A stretch of DNA of 13,936 bases from an uncultured Eubacterium sp. (GCA_910580075.1 CAJTVR010000107.1:1-13936), one strand, 5' to 3'. Numbered from the stretch's first letter, positions 6,342 through 13,211 are shown. The notes: generated by a model not told the origin, from the letters alone. Numbers and translations: made by a program.

Positions 6342-6563
6342 ATGAACATGGAATATATGCCGTGCCCTGAAGCGGCACACAAATGAGGCATTTCTGAAAG
6401 ACAGGTGCAGAGACTTTGTGAGGATACCCGGCATCCTGGCATTTCAAAAACTGGTTATATGCGGCTGATCCAAAAAAATGCAGAAAAACCTGCAGATGGC
6501 CACAGAAAAAAACAGGAATTTATTAAACTGCGACATTCTGCGGACATTTGCCTGTTATATTAA
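6342..6563 (+). pseudogene. Small helix-turn-helix (excisionase/MerR-like) gene with Trp-to-TGA
   Basis: The frame from ATG at 6342 (or 6348) reads MNMEYMPCPEAAHK, TGA at 6384-6386, then GISERQVQRLCEDTRHPGIS, KTGYMRLIQ and KNAEKPADGHRKKQ. This matches a very common small clostridial DNA-binding protein whose text is EAAEKWGISERRVQ(R/K)LC..GRIPG, ending in IPK(N/D)AEKPADGR(R/K). The TGA stands exactly at the conserved Trp (KWGISER), a G-to-A change. Later conserved residues are also eroded, including G-R-I-P-G to T-R-H-P-G. The remnant runs into the response regulator's promoter region. Confidence 0.7.
6530..6550 (+). promoter_or_regulatory. Probable response-regulator box before the two-component operon
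   Basis: GCGACATTCT followed by GCGGACATTTG forms two direct half-sites (GCGACATT and GCGGACATT) about one helical turn apart, the layout used by OmpR-type regulators. TTATAT, a candidate -10 box, follows 4 bases later, so the box covers the -35 position. A matching box in the same arrangement lies before the ABC ATPase gene at 8346-8366. Autoregulation is inferred from this pairing. Confidence 0.6.
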
Positions 6564-6581
6564 AAACAAAGGAGTGAGCAC

Positions 6582-7274
6582 ATGAAACAGATTCTAATTG
6601 TTGAGGACGACACAGCCATGAATAAGATGCTTTCAAATTTACTGCTGGCCGAGGGCTGCAGCGTCACTTCTGCTTATACCGTTACAGAAGCACAGCATTA
6701 TTTTCAGTCAGCTAGCTATGATCTGGTAATTCTGGACATTAACCTGCCAGACGGTTCCGGCTATGAAGTATGCAGAATCATCAGGGAAACCTCACATACG
6801 GCTGTGATCTTTCTGACAGCAAACGACTTAGAGCGGGACATGATAAAGGGTTATGAGCTGGGAGCATCCGACTATATCACAAAACCGTTTTCAAACAGCG
6901 TGTTACGCCACAAAGTTAAAGCAATTTTTTCTCTAATGGAACATGCGCAAAAAGAGCCGGCCCACAAAATATATGACGATGGACAGCTTGTGATAGACTT
7001 TTCTTCTATGCGGGCAGCTTAGAATGGTAATGAAGTGATCTTTGCTCCGCTGGAATACCGGATGCTGGAAGTCTTTACAAAAAATAAAGGCATTTTGCTG
7101 ACCCGTAAGAAACTGCTAGAAAATCTGTGGGACAGTCAGGAAAATTATGTGGATGAACATACCTTAACGGCAGCGGTCAGCCGTATCCGGGGTAAAATTG
7201 AAAAGGGCGGAAAGAAATATATCCAGACTGTTTATGGCATGGGCTATATGTTTACTGGCGGGGGTACGAAATGA
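6582..7274 (+). pseudogene. OmpR/VncR-type response regulator interrupted by an in-frame TAG
   Basis: The gene starts at ATG 6582 after a strong AAAGGAG site. The receiver domain (residues 1-about 120) has acidic pair E8/D9, phospho-acceptor Asp52 in LVILDINLPDGSG, Thr79 and Lys101 (TKPFS). TAG at 7020-7022 (codon 147) falls in the linker. The same frame then encodes an intact OmpR-type winged helix: FAPLEYRMLEVFTKNKGILL, LWDSQENYVDEHTL, SRIRGKIE and YIQTVYGMGYMF. Read through, the product would be 230 residues, normal for the family. The stop overlaps the kinase start as ATGA. Expected outcomes are a receiver-only protein of 146 residues and loss of DNA binding, unless the TAG is suppressed or is a sequencing error. 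A GTG at 7035 lacks a ribosome site. Confidence 0.85.
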
Positions 7275-8317
7275 AAAAAGTACAGTTATCTCTTTCCGTC
7301 ATTTTCCGGCTGATTGGAGCAGGCATTGCCATTACATCCATTGTTCTGTGTATCAGTGTATTTTTCGCTACCCAAAACGTGACGGCAGCTATTGTATGCC
7401 TGATTACTGCTGCAGTATTATCTATATGGGCATTTATTTTAGTCAGGGTTTTACAAAACCGGCTGGCCCGTTTTACGAATGACATATGCCAGACGATTGA
7501 CGATATGATGCAGGGCGAAACGGCACCAAAAATGATCTTTGATGACGATACCATGTCAGACCGCATAAAACACCAGCTAAACCGTCTGTACCAGATGATG
7601 CAGTCCAGCAAAAAAATGATTGAAGTTCAGCGCGCGGGTTTACAGGAGCTGATTTCTGATATATCCCATCAGGTCAAAACGCCTGCCACAAATTTAAAAA
7701 TGGCCGCTGCTGCTCTTTTGGAACAGGCTCTTTCCAGTGAACAGCAGGCAGAATATCTGCAGTTTATAAATGTGCAGGCTGATAAGCTGGATTTTCTTAT
7801 GAGCGCAATGGTGAAGTCCTCCCGTTTGGAAACAGGCGTAATCTCATTAAATAAGCAGCCGGTTTCGATTTATGAAACACTGGCAGCCGCATTAGGCAGC
7901 ATTTTTTTGAAAGCAGAAGAAAAACATTTGCAGGTGACAGCAGACTGCCCGGATGACCTGCTTGTCCCCCATGACCCGAAATGGACGGCGGAAGCACTAT
8001 TCAATATTTTAGAGAACGCTGTAAAATATACCCCGGAAGGAGGAGCCGTTCGAGTGACTGTTGTCCGCTGGGAAGCCTGCACAAAAATTGATATATCCGA
8101 TACAGGGCGCGGCATCCCGGAAAGCCATCAGGCTGCAATTTTTAAGAGATTTTACCGGGAACCGGAAGTACACGGCATGGAAGGAATCGGTATTGGCCTG
8201 TATCTTACAAGGGAAATTATTTCAAAGCAGGACGGGCGTATCAAAGTAACTTCTGCAGCAGGAGCTGGTACAACTTTTACCATATTCCTGCCAAATGACC
8301 AGGAGCCGGCCCGCTAA
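7271..8317 (+). CDS. Sensor histidine kinase (VncS/BceS-like context)
   Basis: This 348-residue inner-membrane kinase has two membrane helices (about residues 11-33 and 38-60) and almost no extracellular loop. Such 'intramembrane-sensing' kinases usually take their signal from a partner transporter rather than binding ligand themselves. A HAMP-like linker follows, then the H-box ISHQVKTPA with His133, the N-box LFNILENAVKYT (Asn249), the G1 box DTGRGIP (277-283), F-box IFKRFYR and G2 box GIGIGL (305-310). All catalytic boxes are present. The start overlaps the response-regulator stop (ATGA), so the two are translationally coupled. The ABC genes follow after 91 bases. The likely role is sensing a cell-envelope stress or peptide antibiotic through the adjacent transporter, which is an inference from context. 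Confidence 0.93.
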   Translation: MKKVQLSLSVIFRLIGAGIAITSIVLCISVFFATQNVTAAIVCLITAAVLSIWAFILVRVLQNRLARFTNDICQTIDDMMQGETAPKMIFDDDTMSDRIKHQLNRLYQMMQSSKKMIEVQRAGLQELISDISHQVKTPATNLKMAAAALLEQALSSEQQAEYLQFINVQADKLDFLMSAMVKSSRLETGVISLNKQPVSIYETLAAALGSIFLKAEEKHLQVTADCPDDLLVPHDPKWTAEALFNILENAVKYTPEGGAVRVTVVRWEACTKIDISDTGRGIPESHQAAIFKRFYREPEVHGMEGIGIGLYLTREIISKQDGRIKVTSAAGAGTTFTIFLPNDQEPAR

Positions 8318-8345
8318 GCAAAACATAAAAATTATTTTGGATTTG

Positions 8346-8377
8346 GCGACATTCTCGTGACCTTTGTATTTTATCAT
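8346..8377 (+). promoter_or_regulatory. Probable response-regulator box and promoter before the ABC operon
   Basis: GCGACATTCT (8346-8355) is identical to the first part of the box at 6530-6539. The following 11 bases match GACxTTTG in register. A candidate -10 box TATCAT (8372-8377) stands at nearly the same offset as TTATAT in the upstream promoter. It lies 43 bases before the ATPase start codon and is the likely control point for the transporter. Confidence 0.6.
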
Positions 8378-8408
8378 TAGGATACAGACAAGAAAGGCGG
8401 TATTCACT

Positions 8409-9074
8409 ATGCTAGTATTGCAAACAGTTGATTTGAAAAAATATTATTATCAGGGCGAAACAGTGACAAAAGCGCTGGATGGAGTAAGCCTTGAAATCAA
8501 TGCCGGAGAATTTGTTTCCATTGTAGGTACTTCTGGCTCTGGCAAGTCGACGCTGCTTCACATGATGGGCGGACTGGACAGTCCCTCTTCCGGCAGGGTC
8601 TTGATCGGCGGAGAAGACATTTCTCAAAAAAGTGCCGAACAGCTTACCGTGTTCCGCCGCCGTCATACCGGTTTTGTGTTCCAGAATTATAATCTTGTTC
8701 CTGTTCTGAATGTCTATGAAAATATTGTACTGCCGCTTCAGTTAGATGGAAAAAAGGCAGACGAAAAACTGCTGGCAGAGATTATCGGGGTGCTGGGGCT
8801 GAAAGATAAACTGGAAAACCGCCCTGGCAGTCTTTCCGGCGGCCAGCAGCAGCGGGTTTCTATTGCCCGCGCCCTTCTTACAAAGCCGGAAATCATTCTT
8901 GCTGACGAACCAACAGGAAATCTGGACAGCAGCTCAAGCCAGGATGTTCTTTCTCTGCTGAAAGCCACCAGCATGAAATTTCATCAGACTATCGTAATGA
9001 TTACACATAATGACGCAATCGCCCAGCTTGCCGACCGGATCATCCGTATGGAAGATGGAAAAATCATAAATTAA
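8409..9074 (+). CDS. ABC transporter ATP-binding protein (MacB/BceA/LolD type)
   Basis: This is the 221-residue cytoplasmic ATPase partner of the FtsX permease downstream. Walker A is GTSGSGKST (40-48), the Q-loop lies in VFQNYNLVPVLNVYEN, the signature is LSGGQQQR, Walker B is IILADEPTGNLDS and the H-loop is ITHND. The sequence pattern, including PTGNLDS and the Q-loop wording, is that of the MacB/LolD/FtsE/BceA group, which drives envelope or antibiotic-peptide export or removal rather than nutrient uptake. I chose ATG at 8409 with AAGGCGG 8 bases upstream; an in-frame TTG at 8364 lies in the promoter box. The gene is 12 bases from the next gene. Confidence 0.96.
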   Translation: MLVLQTVDLKKYYYQGETVTKALDGVSLEINAGEFVSIVGTSGSGKSTLLHMMGGLDSPSSGRVLIGGEDISQKSAEQLTVFRRRHTGFVFQNYNLVPVLNVYENIVLPLQLDGKKADEKLLAEIIGVLGLKDKLENRPGSLSGGQQQRVSIARALLTKPEIILADEPTGNLDSSSSQDVLSLLKATSMKFHQTIVMITHNDAIAQLADRIIRMEDGKIIN

Positions 9075-9086
9075 GGAGACCGGACT

Positions 9087-9458
9087 ATGAAAAAATCTAT
9101 TTTACTTTTTACATGTATCTTTATTTTATCATTGACTGGCTGCAGTGCTGCAGATGATCATTCCGTGCATCGGGATGCAAACCTGATTGTTACGAATTAT
9201 TCCGGTTATGAAATCTCAGACATAGAAATCGCCCGCTTAGGAAAAACGATATCTGTTTCCCCCAAACCATTTAAAGATACGCAGATTTGCTATTTCACGA
9301 TTGATCCTGCTGATGATTACATTTATACGGTTTCTTTTGTGGATAACCACGGAGAGAAACACTCGCAGGAATTTACCAGTCATTTTACCAAAGATACTCA
9401 AATCTTAATTGCAATCCAGTATTCTGACGGTAATTGGACAATTGGCTACGACAAATAG
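9087..9458 (+). CDS. Small lipoprotein encoded between ATPase and permease
   Basis: This 123-residue predicted lipoprotein begins MKKSILLFTCIFILSLTGCS: two lysines, a hydrophobic core and the lipobox LTGC with Cys19. The mature part of about 105 residues has a beta-rich pattern (NLIVTNYSGYEISDIEIARL, IYTVSFVDNHGE). I recognise no family. It lies inside the ABC operon (12 bases after the ATPase gene, 13 before the permease) with a good AAGGAGA ribosome site. An extracellular lipid-anchored partner of the permease, for example one that helps capture a ligand or protects the permease, is the simplest guess. Confidence 0.85.
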   Translation: MKKSILLFTCIFILSLTGCSAADDHSVHRDANLIVTNYSGYEISDIEIARLGKTISVSPKPFKDTQICYFTIDPADDYIYTVSFVDNHGEKHSQEFTSHFTKDTQILIAIQYSDGNWTIGYDK

Positions 9459-9471
9459 GGGGGGCAGCTTC

Positions 9472-11961
9472 ATGTTTTATAACGACACTCGAAAACAAAC
9501 CAGAGAGCTTGCGGACAAAATCATGTCCGGAAACCGCCGCCGCAATGTTTTTGTGATCATTGCGGTCGCAATGACTTCTTTTCTTATTTCTGCAATTCTC
9601 TGCATCGGCAGCGGATATTTAAAAAGTGCAGCTAAGCAGCAGATCATGCTGAATGGTACTGCAGCAGAAATGATCCTGACAAATCCAGCGGATCAGCAGA
9701 TTCAGGCACTGCAGCAGGACAAAAATATCCTATATATGGGCATCAGCCGTCAAATCGGTTTTGCTGATACAGTGGCCTATCCCCGTATCAATAGTCTTCT
9801 TCTCCGCTGGTGTGATACAGTTGAATGGAAACAGCATATTTCTCCGGCAATAGGAAATATAAACGGCCATTATCCCGTATCCGGGAGTGAAATTATGCTG
9901 CCCGCATGGGTTTTGGACAGAATGGGTATAAATCATCCTGCCCTCGGCCAGACAATCACGCTTTCATTCCGCTATGGTTACACAGATGTTCACTGGCAGC
10001 CGCTTTCCAGCCCAAAAGATTTTTCTTTCACATTGTGCGGCTGGTATGATGATTATAGCGCCAATAAAATGTATGATAACGCCGTTGCATACATTGCCAG
10101 AGACTTTTGGAAAAACTCTGCTGCAAACGAAGCAAATACCAAAAGCGCACTATCACTCACAGTTTCAGGCGGTGGCAGAAATAAAATCCGCTCATATATA
10201 GAGCCCTTAAATGAGCTTCAGGAATTTACGGATCTGACAAAATCTGGAAGCAGCAAAAACAGCTTTGGCCCAGCCGCAGCAGCTGCCGGGCTGATTGTTA
10301 CCATTATGATCTGTGGATATCTGCTTATATACAATGTCCTTTATATTTCAGTGACAAAGGATATTCAAATGTATGGACAGCTTAAAACGCTGGGAACTAC
10401 CGAACGGCAAATGAAAAACATTGTTTACCGCCAGGTCCGGGTGCTGAGTTTTTGGGGAATACTTTCAGGCTTACTGCTAAGTGCGGCAGCCGTGTTTTTC
10501 ATTGTTCCTTTTGGCATACATGCTTTAGCAGGTGATATGATTATGGACAGCGCCATATCTGCGTCGTATTCTCCGCTAGTCTTTATAGGAGCGGGACTTT
10601 TCTCATTCATCACAGCATTAACCAGCAGCATGAAGCCGTCCAAAATTGCAAGTCTGGTATCACCTATTGAGGCTCTGCGCTTTTCCGGAGTAACTGTTTC
10701 AAAGAAAAACAGCAGCAAAACATCCCATGGCAGTAAAATTTTCAAAATGGCAGCCGGCAATGTTTTTCGCAGCAAAAAAGGAGCGGTACTCGTACTTGCT
10801 TCATTATTTTTAGGAATCAGCCTGTTTGTAATTGTGAATGGAATACTGGCAGGACTGGATATTTCTTATCTGGCAGACGAATATATGGATGATGATCTTG
10901 TGATTGAAGCAGGTCAGCAGACAAACCTGGATGATAACATTCTGGCCGCTTTACAGGACGTTCCCGATGTACAGGAAATAACCTATACCGTCAGACTCTG
11001 TGAACAGTGGTTTTCTGACTCCGGCAGTATTCTTGAAAATTACAGGAACGATTTTTGCAGTACCGGTACGGTTTCACAGGAAGCTATTGAGCAGTATACG
11101 GATGGAAATAAGTATCAGACATACGTATTCGGAATTGGGGAACAGGACTTTTATAAAGCTGCTTCACTGATCAGCAGTCCCCTTTCATATGAGGATTTTT
11201 GTAATGGGGAAACAGCTTTTCTGGCATCTGCATCTATCGTACCTTATGAAGGGACTGCCGTTAGCGGAACCATACAGCTGCCGCTAAATGGTAAAAATTA
11301 CACCCTGAACATTGCCCCATACTATCTGCCTGCCACATTCAGAGAAAATGGAAAAACGCTCATTGCACCTAATATTTATGTCAGTCAGGAATGGCTGGAA
11401 CGGATTGGGGCTGCCGGAAAAATTAACAGAATCACTTTACAGACCGGTCATTCTGAGCAGGCCCTTGCTGCCGTTAATGCCATGTTCAAAAATTACAGCG
11501 GGATTACTATTACGTCAAAAGCCGCGAAAATCAATGAGCTTAAAGCCAGTTTCAGCGGAATCACTTTCTTAGGAAATGCCGTCAGTGTTATTTTACTGGG
11601 AATCGGTCTCATGAATTTTATCAATATGATGTATGTGAGTGTAAATAGCAGGCGCAGAGAGCTGGCTGTCCTTGAAAGCGCCGGCATGACCAAAAAGCAG
11701 ATATGCAGGATGCTTCAAATCGAAGGAAACACTTATGCCTTCATCACTGCAATATTGATTCTCACGCTCGGAAGCGCGGTATTGTTCGGGGCTTTTCAGA
11801 TTGTAAAAGTGCAGGCATCCTACGCAGTATTTACTTATCCATTCTGCCAGACAGCTATATCTCTGGCTATTGTGATAATTATATGCAATCTGGTTCCTGT
11901 TCTTGTGTATAAGGCAGAAGCCCGCCACAGCATCATTGAACGATTGAGGGTAAATGAATAA
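9472..11961 (+). CDS. FtsX-family ABC transporter permease, duplicated architecture
   Basis: This 829-residue membrane protein has two copies of the MacB/LolC-like layout. One helix (about 26-50) leads into a large outside domain (about 50-265), then three helices (about 267-292, 325-350, 368-390). A fifth helix (about 436-460) leads into a second outside domain, followed by three more near the C-terminus (about 690-810). FtsX-domain text is visible twice: ISVTKDIQMYGQLKTLGTTE after helix 2 and VNSRRRELAVLESAGMTKKQ after helix 6. I chose ATG at 9472 with a G-rich site (AGGGGGGGC) 7 bases upstream; an in-frame ATG 21 codons earlier lies inside the lipoprotein gene. With the ATPase it would form an envelope-acting transporter, probably for peptide antibiotic resistance or sensing. 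Confidence 0.95.
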   Translation: MFYNDTRKQTRELADKIMSGNRRRNVFVIIAVAMTSFLISAILCIGSGYLKSAAKQQIMLNGTAAEMILTNPADQQIQALQQDKNILYMGISRQIGFADTVAYPRINSLLLRWCDTVEWKQHISPAIGNINGHYPVSGSEIMLPAWVLDRMGINHPALGQTITLSFRYGYTDVHWQPLSSPKDFSFTLCGWYDDYSANKMYDNAVAYIARDFWKNSAANEANTKSALSLTVSGGGRNKIRSYIEPLNELQEFTDLTKSGSSKNSFGPAAAAAGLIVTIMICGYLLIYNVLYISVTKDIQMYGQLKTLGTTERQMKNIVYRQVRVLSFWGILSGLLLSAAAVFFIVPFGIHALAGDMIMDSAISASYSPLVFIGAGLFSFITALTSSMKPSKIASLVSPIEALRFSGVTVSKKNSSKTSHGSKIFKMAAGNVFRSKKGAVLVLASLFLGISLFVIVNGILAGLDISYLADEYMDDDLVIEAGQQTNLDDNILAALQDVPDVQEITYTVRLCEQWFSDSGSILENYRNDFCSTGTVSQEAIEQYTDGNKYQTYVFGIGEQDFYKAASLISSPLSYEDFCNGETAFLASASIVPYEGTAVSGTIQLPLNGKNYTLNIAPYYLPATFRENGKTLIAPNIYVSQEWLERIGAAGKINRITLQTGHSEQALAAVNAMFKNYSGITITSKAAKINELKASFSGITFLGNAVSVILLGIGLMNFINMMYVSVNSRRRELAVLESAGMTKKQICRMLQIEGNTYAFITAILILTLGSAVLFGAFQIVKVQASYAVFTYPFCQTAISLAIVIIICNLVPVLVYKAEARHSIIERLRVNE

Positions 11962-11975
11962 AAACAGCTTACTGC

Positions 11976-12019
11976 AAAGGAGTAACCCTGTCTGAAGGAT
12001 TACTCTTTCATTTTCTTTC
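11976..12019 (+). terminator. Rho-independent terminator of the ABC operon
   Basis: AAGGAGTAA (11977-11985) pairs with TTACTCTTT (12000-12008), with one G-U pair, across a 14-base loop. It is followed by the T-rich TCATTTTCTTT. It begins 14 bases after the permease stop. Confidence 0.75.
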
Positions 12020-12120
12020 CTAAAACAGCCAGAAGCAGTATAGCCGTTCCCATAATAATCACCGTATACCCGCTTAACAGAACTGACGGCATATTGATCA
12101 GCAAAATGATTTTAATATTC
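12000..12120 (-). pseudogene. C-terminal remnant of a membrane protein
   Basis: On the minus strand the frame just after a TAG reads NIKIILLINMPSVLLSGYT, then VIIMGTAILLLAVLGKKMKE, then TAA at 12000-12002. One hydrophobic helix followed by a basic tail is what the last helix of an ABC-2-type permease looks like. There is no start codon with a ribosome site. The stop codon overlaps the terminator stem of the plus-strand ABC operon. The family assignment is a guess; the truncated nature is more certain. Confidence 0.45.
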
Positions 12121-12184
12121 TATGCTTCATCTATGCCATATACAAGACGGTTTGCCTCACCGAAACGGGAGGATTGAAGTAAAT

Positions 12185-12359
12185 TTATCTGTTGATTTTC
12201 TGCATTTTCTTTATGATAGACTGCCAATACATACGGTCTTTCAAGACCCGGATTACCGTAATGGTGGAATCCTCCACAACAAAGAAGTTTGGTTGATTTA
12301 ATATCCCATAGCGCGTCCTTGGAAATTACGATTTTATATTTCTTTGGTTTTTCCGGCAT
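12185..12359 (-). pseudogene. RelE/ParE-type toxin with internal deletion and frame shift
   Basis: ATG at 12357-12359 overlaps the antitoxin stop (TAATG), as is normal for these pairs. The frame opens MPEKPKKYKIVISKDALWDI, the usual first strand and helix of a RelE/ParE toxin, up to about codon 24 (KSTK). The rest of the toxin is in another frame: from 12286, FFVVEDSTITVIRVLKDRMY followed by WQSIIKKMQK, ending at TAA 12185-12187. The second piece matches the typical C-terminus (FYVVDE..TVTVLRVLY.R.NWQ). The middle, some 40 residues, is missing and the junction is out of frame. The literal frame instead reads unrelated residues to a TAG at 12120-12122. The toxin should be dead. Confidence 0.75.
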
Positions 12360-12529
12360 TATATTTTGTCAATTTCCTCCCATGCTTCATCAATTGTATA
12401 AACATCGCCTTTTTTCATGCTGTCTATTCCCTTGGAGAGTTCGTCATATAACGCGCCTATGGCTGCTTTTTCGGAATATTCAGTTTTAAGGATTTCCTGA
12501 TTTCTGATTGCCTGTGCTGCAGATGCCAT
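12359..12529 (-). CDS. Antitoxin of a type II RelE/ParE-type pair (orphaned)
   Basis: This 56-residue protein begins MASAAQAIRNQEILKTEY and ends KKGDVYTIDEAWEEIDKI. The C-terminal Y-T-I-D-E-A-W-x-E-I-D-x-I is typical of antitoxins paired with RelE/ParE toxins in Clostridia and forms the toxin-binding tail. The ATG at 12529 has AAAGGAAG 7 bases upstream; an ATG 15 codons earlier (12574) is in frame but has no such site. The stop overlaps the toxin start by one base. It is short for the family and may have lost an N-terminal DNA-binding part. With the toxin broken, it would be an orphan. Confidence 0.7.
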   Translation of the reverse strand: MASAAQAIRNQEILKTEYSEKAAIGALYDELSKGIDSMKKGDVYTIDEAWEEIDKI

Positions 12530-12629
12530 AGTATCACTTCCTTTCGGCTGTTTTCTATGAATGTTCTTTTTCATTATTATACGGTATTTAGTATTGGCTT
12601 ATCAACAGATTTTTATTAAATTGTTCTAA

Positions 12630-12782
12630 AAACTGGACCTATGTCAAAAAGAAGAAAGGTTAATTTCTGACTTTCGCACATTGAATACGCAAGGTCAAGA
12701 TTATATTTTACAAACCATGGATATGGTAAAAGACAAATATAAAAAATCTAATACGCTTTCCGACATGGAAGAAATAATCTGA
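12630..12782 (+). pseudogene. C-terminal remnant of an XRE-like regulator
   Basis: Immediately after a TAA at 12627-12629 the plus strand encodes KLDLCQKEERLISDFRTLN, then TQGQDYILQTMDMVKDKYKK, then SNTLSDMEEII and TGA. The pattern E-x-x-L-x-x-x-F-x-x-L-N-x-x-G-Q-x-Y-I-x-Q-T-M is the common tail following the helix-turn-helix domain in clostridial XRE-family repressors. The DNA-binding domain itself is absent, as is any start codon with a ribosome site. Confidence 0.6.
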
Positions 12783-12798
12783 AAAAATTAAAAATACA

Positions 12799-12823
12799 GC
12801 AGCAGTGCCTGGAACACTGCTGC
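12799..12823 (-). terminator. Strong hairpin, terminator-like on the minus strand
   Basis: GCAGCAGTG (12799-12807) and CACTGCTGC (12815-12823) form a perfect 9-bp stem with a 7-base loop. On the minus strand it is followed by TGTATTTTTAATTTTTTC, a good T-run. On the plus strand it is not. No gene on the minus strand reads directly into it, so it is probably left over from a lost gene or blocks read-through from the toxin mRNA region. Confidence 0.6.
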
Positions 12824-12950
12824 CGCTTTGCAAACTATACATCATACCAGATACAACATAGCGCTTGCACTTGTTATTATAACACCTTCAAGCGGGAAAT
12901 CCAAGGAAAAAACAAAAACTGAATATACTGCGGGAACTTGCGGAAATCAC

Positions 12951-12979
12951 TTGAAATTCTCCTGGCACTGTGCTATAGT
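12951..12979 (+). promoter_or_regulatory. Promoter of the antisense (antitoxin) RNA
   Basis: The -35 box TTGAAA and -10 box TATAGT are separated by exactly 17 bases, close to the sigma-A consensus. No protein gene follows, but a terminator stands about 80 bases downstream of the expected start (near 12986). This is the layout of a small RNA gene. Confidence 0.75.
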
Positions 12980-13018
12980 TAGGCTGCGAATAGAAATTAT
13001 CAGTCAATAACACAAAAA

Positions 13019-13044
13019 GGGCGTTACCGATAGACGGTTAGCCC
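13019..13044. repeat. Inverted-repeat copy A (in the antisense RNA)
   Basis: GGGCGTTACC and CGGTTAGCCC are separated by 6 bases. The same two arms occur in opposite orientation at 13270-13300, in the toxin mRNA leader. Each copy can also fold into an imperfect hairpin of its own. Confidence 0.75.
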
Positions 13045-13065
13045 AGATTATGTTTGACTAAATAC

Positions 13066-13104
13066 AAAATAGCCGCACAGTTGTCCAGACAGGGCGGCTA
13101 TTTT
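13066..13104. terminator. Bidirectional terminator shared by toxin mRNA and antisense RNA
   Basis: AAAATAGCCGC (13066-13076) pairs perfectly with GCGGCTATTTT (13094-13104), an 11-bp stem with a 17-base loop and T-runs on both sides. The plus-strand RNA ends here, and so does the minus-strand toxin mRNA, whose TAG stop codon (13098-13100) lies inside the stem. Confidence 0.85.
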
Positions 13105-13196
13105 TGTGTCTTATTACTATCTTTACCAATAGAGTATCCGATTCCGAAGCAGGTCAAGCCAAAGCTCAACACTGCAATAAGTCCCAAAATATCCAT
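13098..13196 (-). CDS. Small hydrophobic peptide, putative type I toxin (holin-like/Fst-like)
   Basis: This 32-residue peptide starts MDILGLIAVLSFGLT, continues CFGIGYSIG and ends in the charged tail KDSNKTQK. It has one membrane helix (about residues 3-24) and a polar, positively charged C-terminus, as in Fst/TxpA-like and 'putative holin-like' toxins. AAAGGAGGG lies 9 bases upstream of the ATG, an unusually strong site for such a small ORF. The stop codon lies in the terminator stem. A convergent small RNA overlaps the 3' end, and the leader can hide the ribosome site. The membrane-damaging role is inferred from these features and from family resemblance. Similar peptides sit near recombinases in clostridial mobile elements. 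Confidence 0.75.
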   Translation of the reverse strand: MDILGLIAVLSFGLTCFGIGYSIGKDSNKTQK

Positions 13197-13198
13197 AT

Positions 13199-13211
13199 GG
13201 TTCAGCCCTCC
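13199..13211 (-). promoter_or_regulatory. Toxin ribosome site with built-in antisense target
   Basis: The minus strand reads GGAGGGCTGAACC, containing the Shine-Dalgarno sequence. Its complement, GGTTCAGCCCTCC, is nearly repeated as GGTTAGCCCTCTG in the toxin's own leader (minus strand, about 13267-13278) and as GGTTAGCCCAG in the antisense RNA. Translation can therefore be blocked both in cis and in trans. Confidence 0.6.

Larger units (their letters stand above)
12986..13108 (+). ncRNA. Putative antisense RNA antitoxin (type I system)
   Basis: A transcript of about 120 nt is predicted from the promoter at 12951-12979 to the terminator at 13066-13104. It encodes no credible protein. It converges with the toxin mRNA and overlaps its 3' end through the shared terminator and last toxin codon. 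It carries GGGCGTTACC at 13019-13028 and GGTTAGCCC at 13036-13044. The latter is an imperfect complement of the toxin ribosome site (plus strand GGTTCAGCCCTCC at 13199-13211). This resembles the par/Fst and TxpA/RatA arrangements. The boundaries are predicted. Confidence 0.65.

Noticed and set aside
6184..6447. 87-residue minus-strand reading frame
   Set aside because: It is out of frame with the 20-codon repeats and antisense to the better-supported HTH remnant on the plus strand.
7035..7274. Independent small DNA-binding protein starting at GTG 7035
   Set aside because: No ribosome site and the frame is continuous with the receiver domain upstream of the TAG, so it is the second half of one gene.
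12120..12185. Tail of the literal 79-residue toxin frame as a real C-terminus
   Set aside because: The family-like toxin ending lies in another frame that stops at 12185; the literal frame after the junction shows no family resemblance that I can support.
12828..13010. 60-residue plus-strand reading frame over the antisense-RNA promoter
   Set aside because: It has no ribosome site and overlaps a near-consensus promoter and the start of the predicted small RNA.
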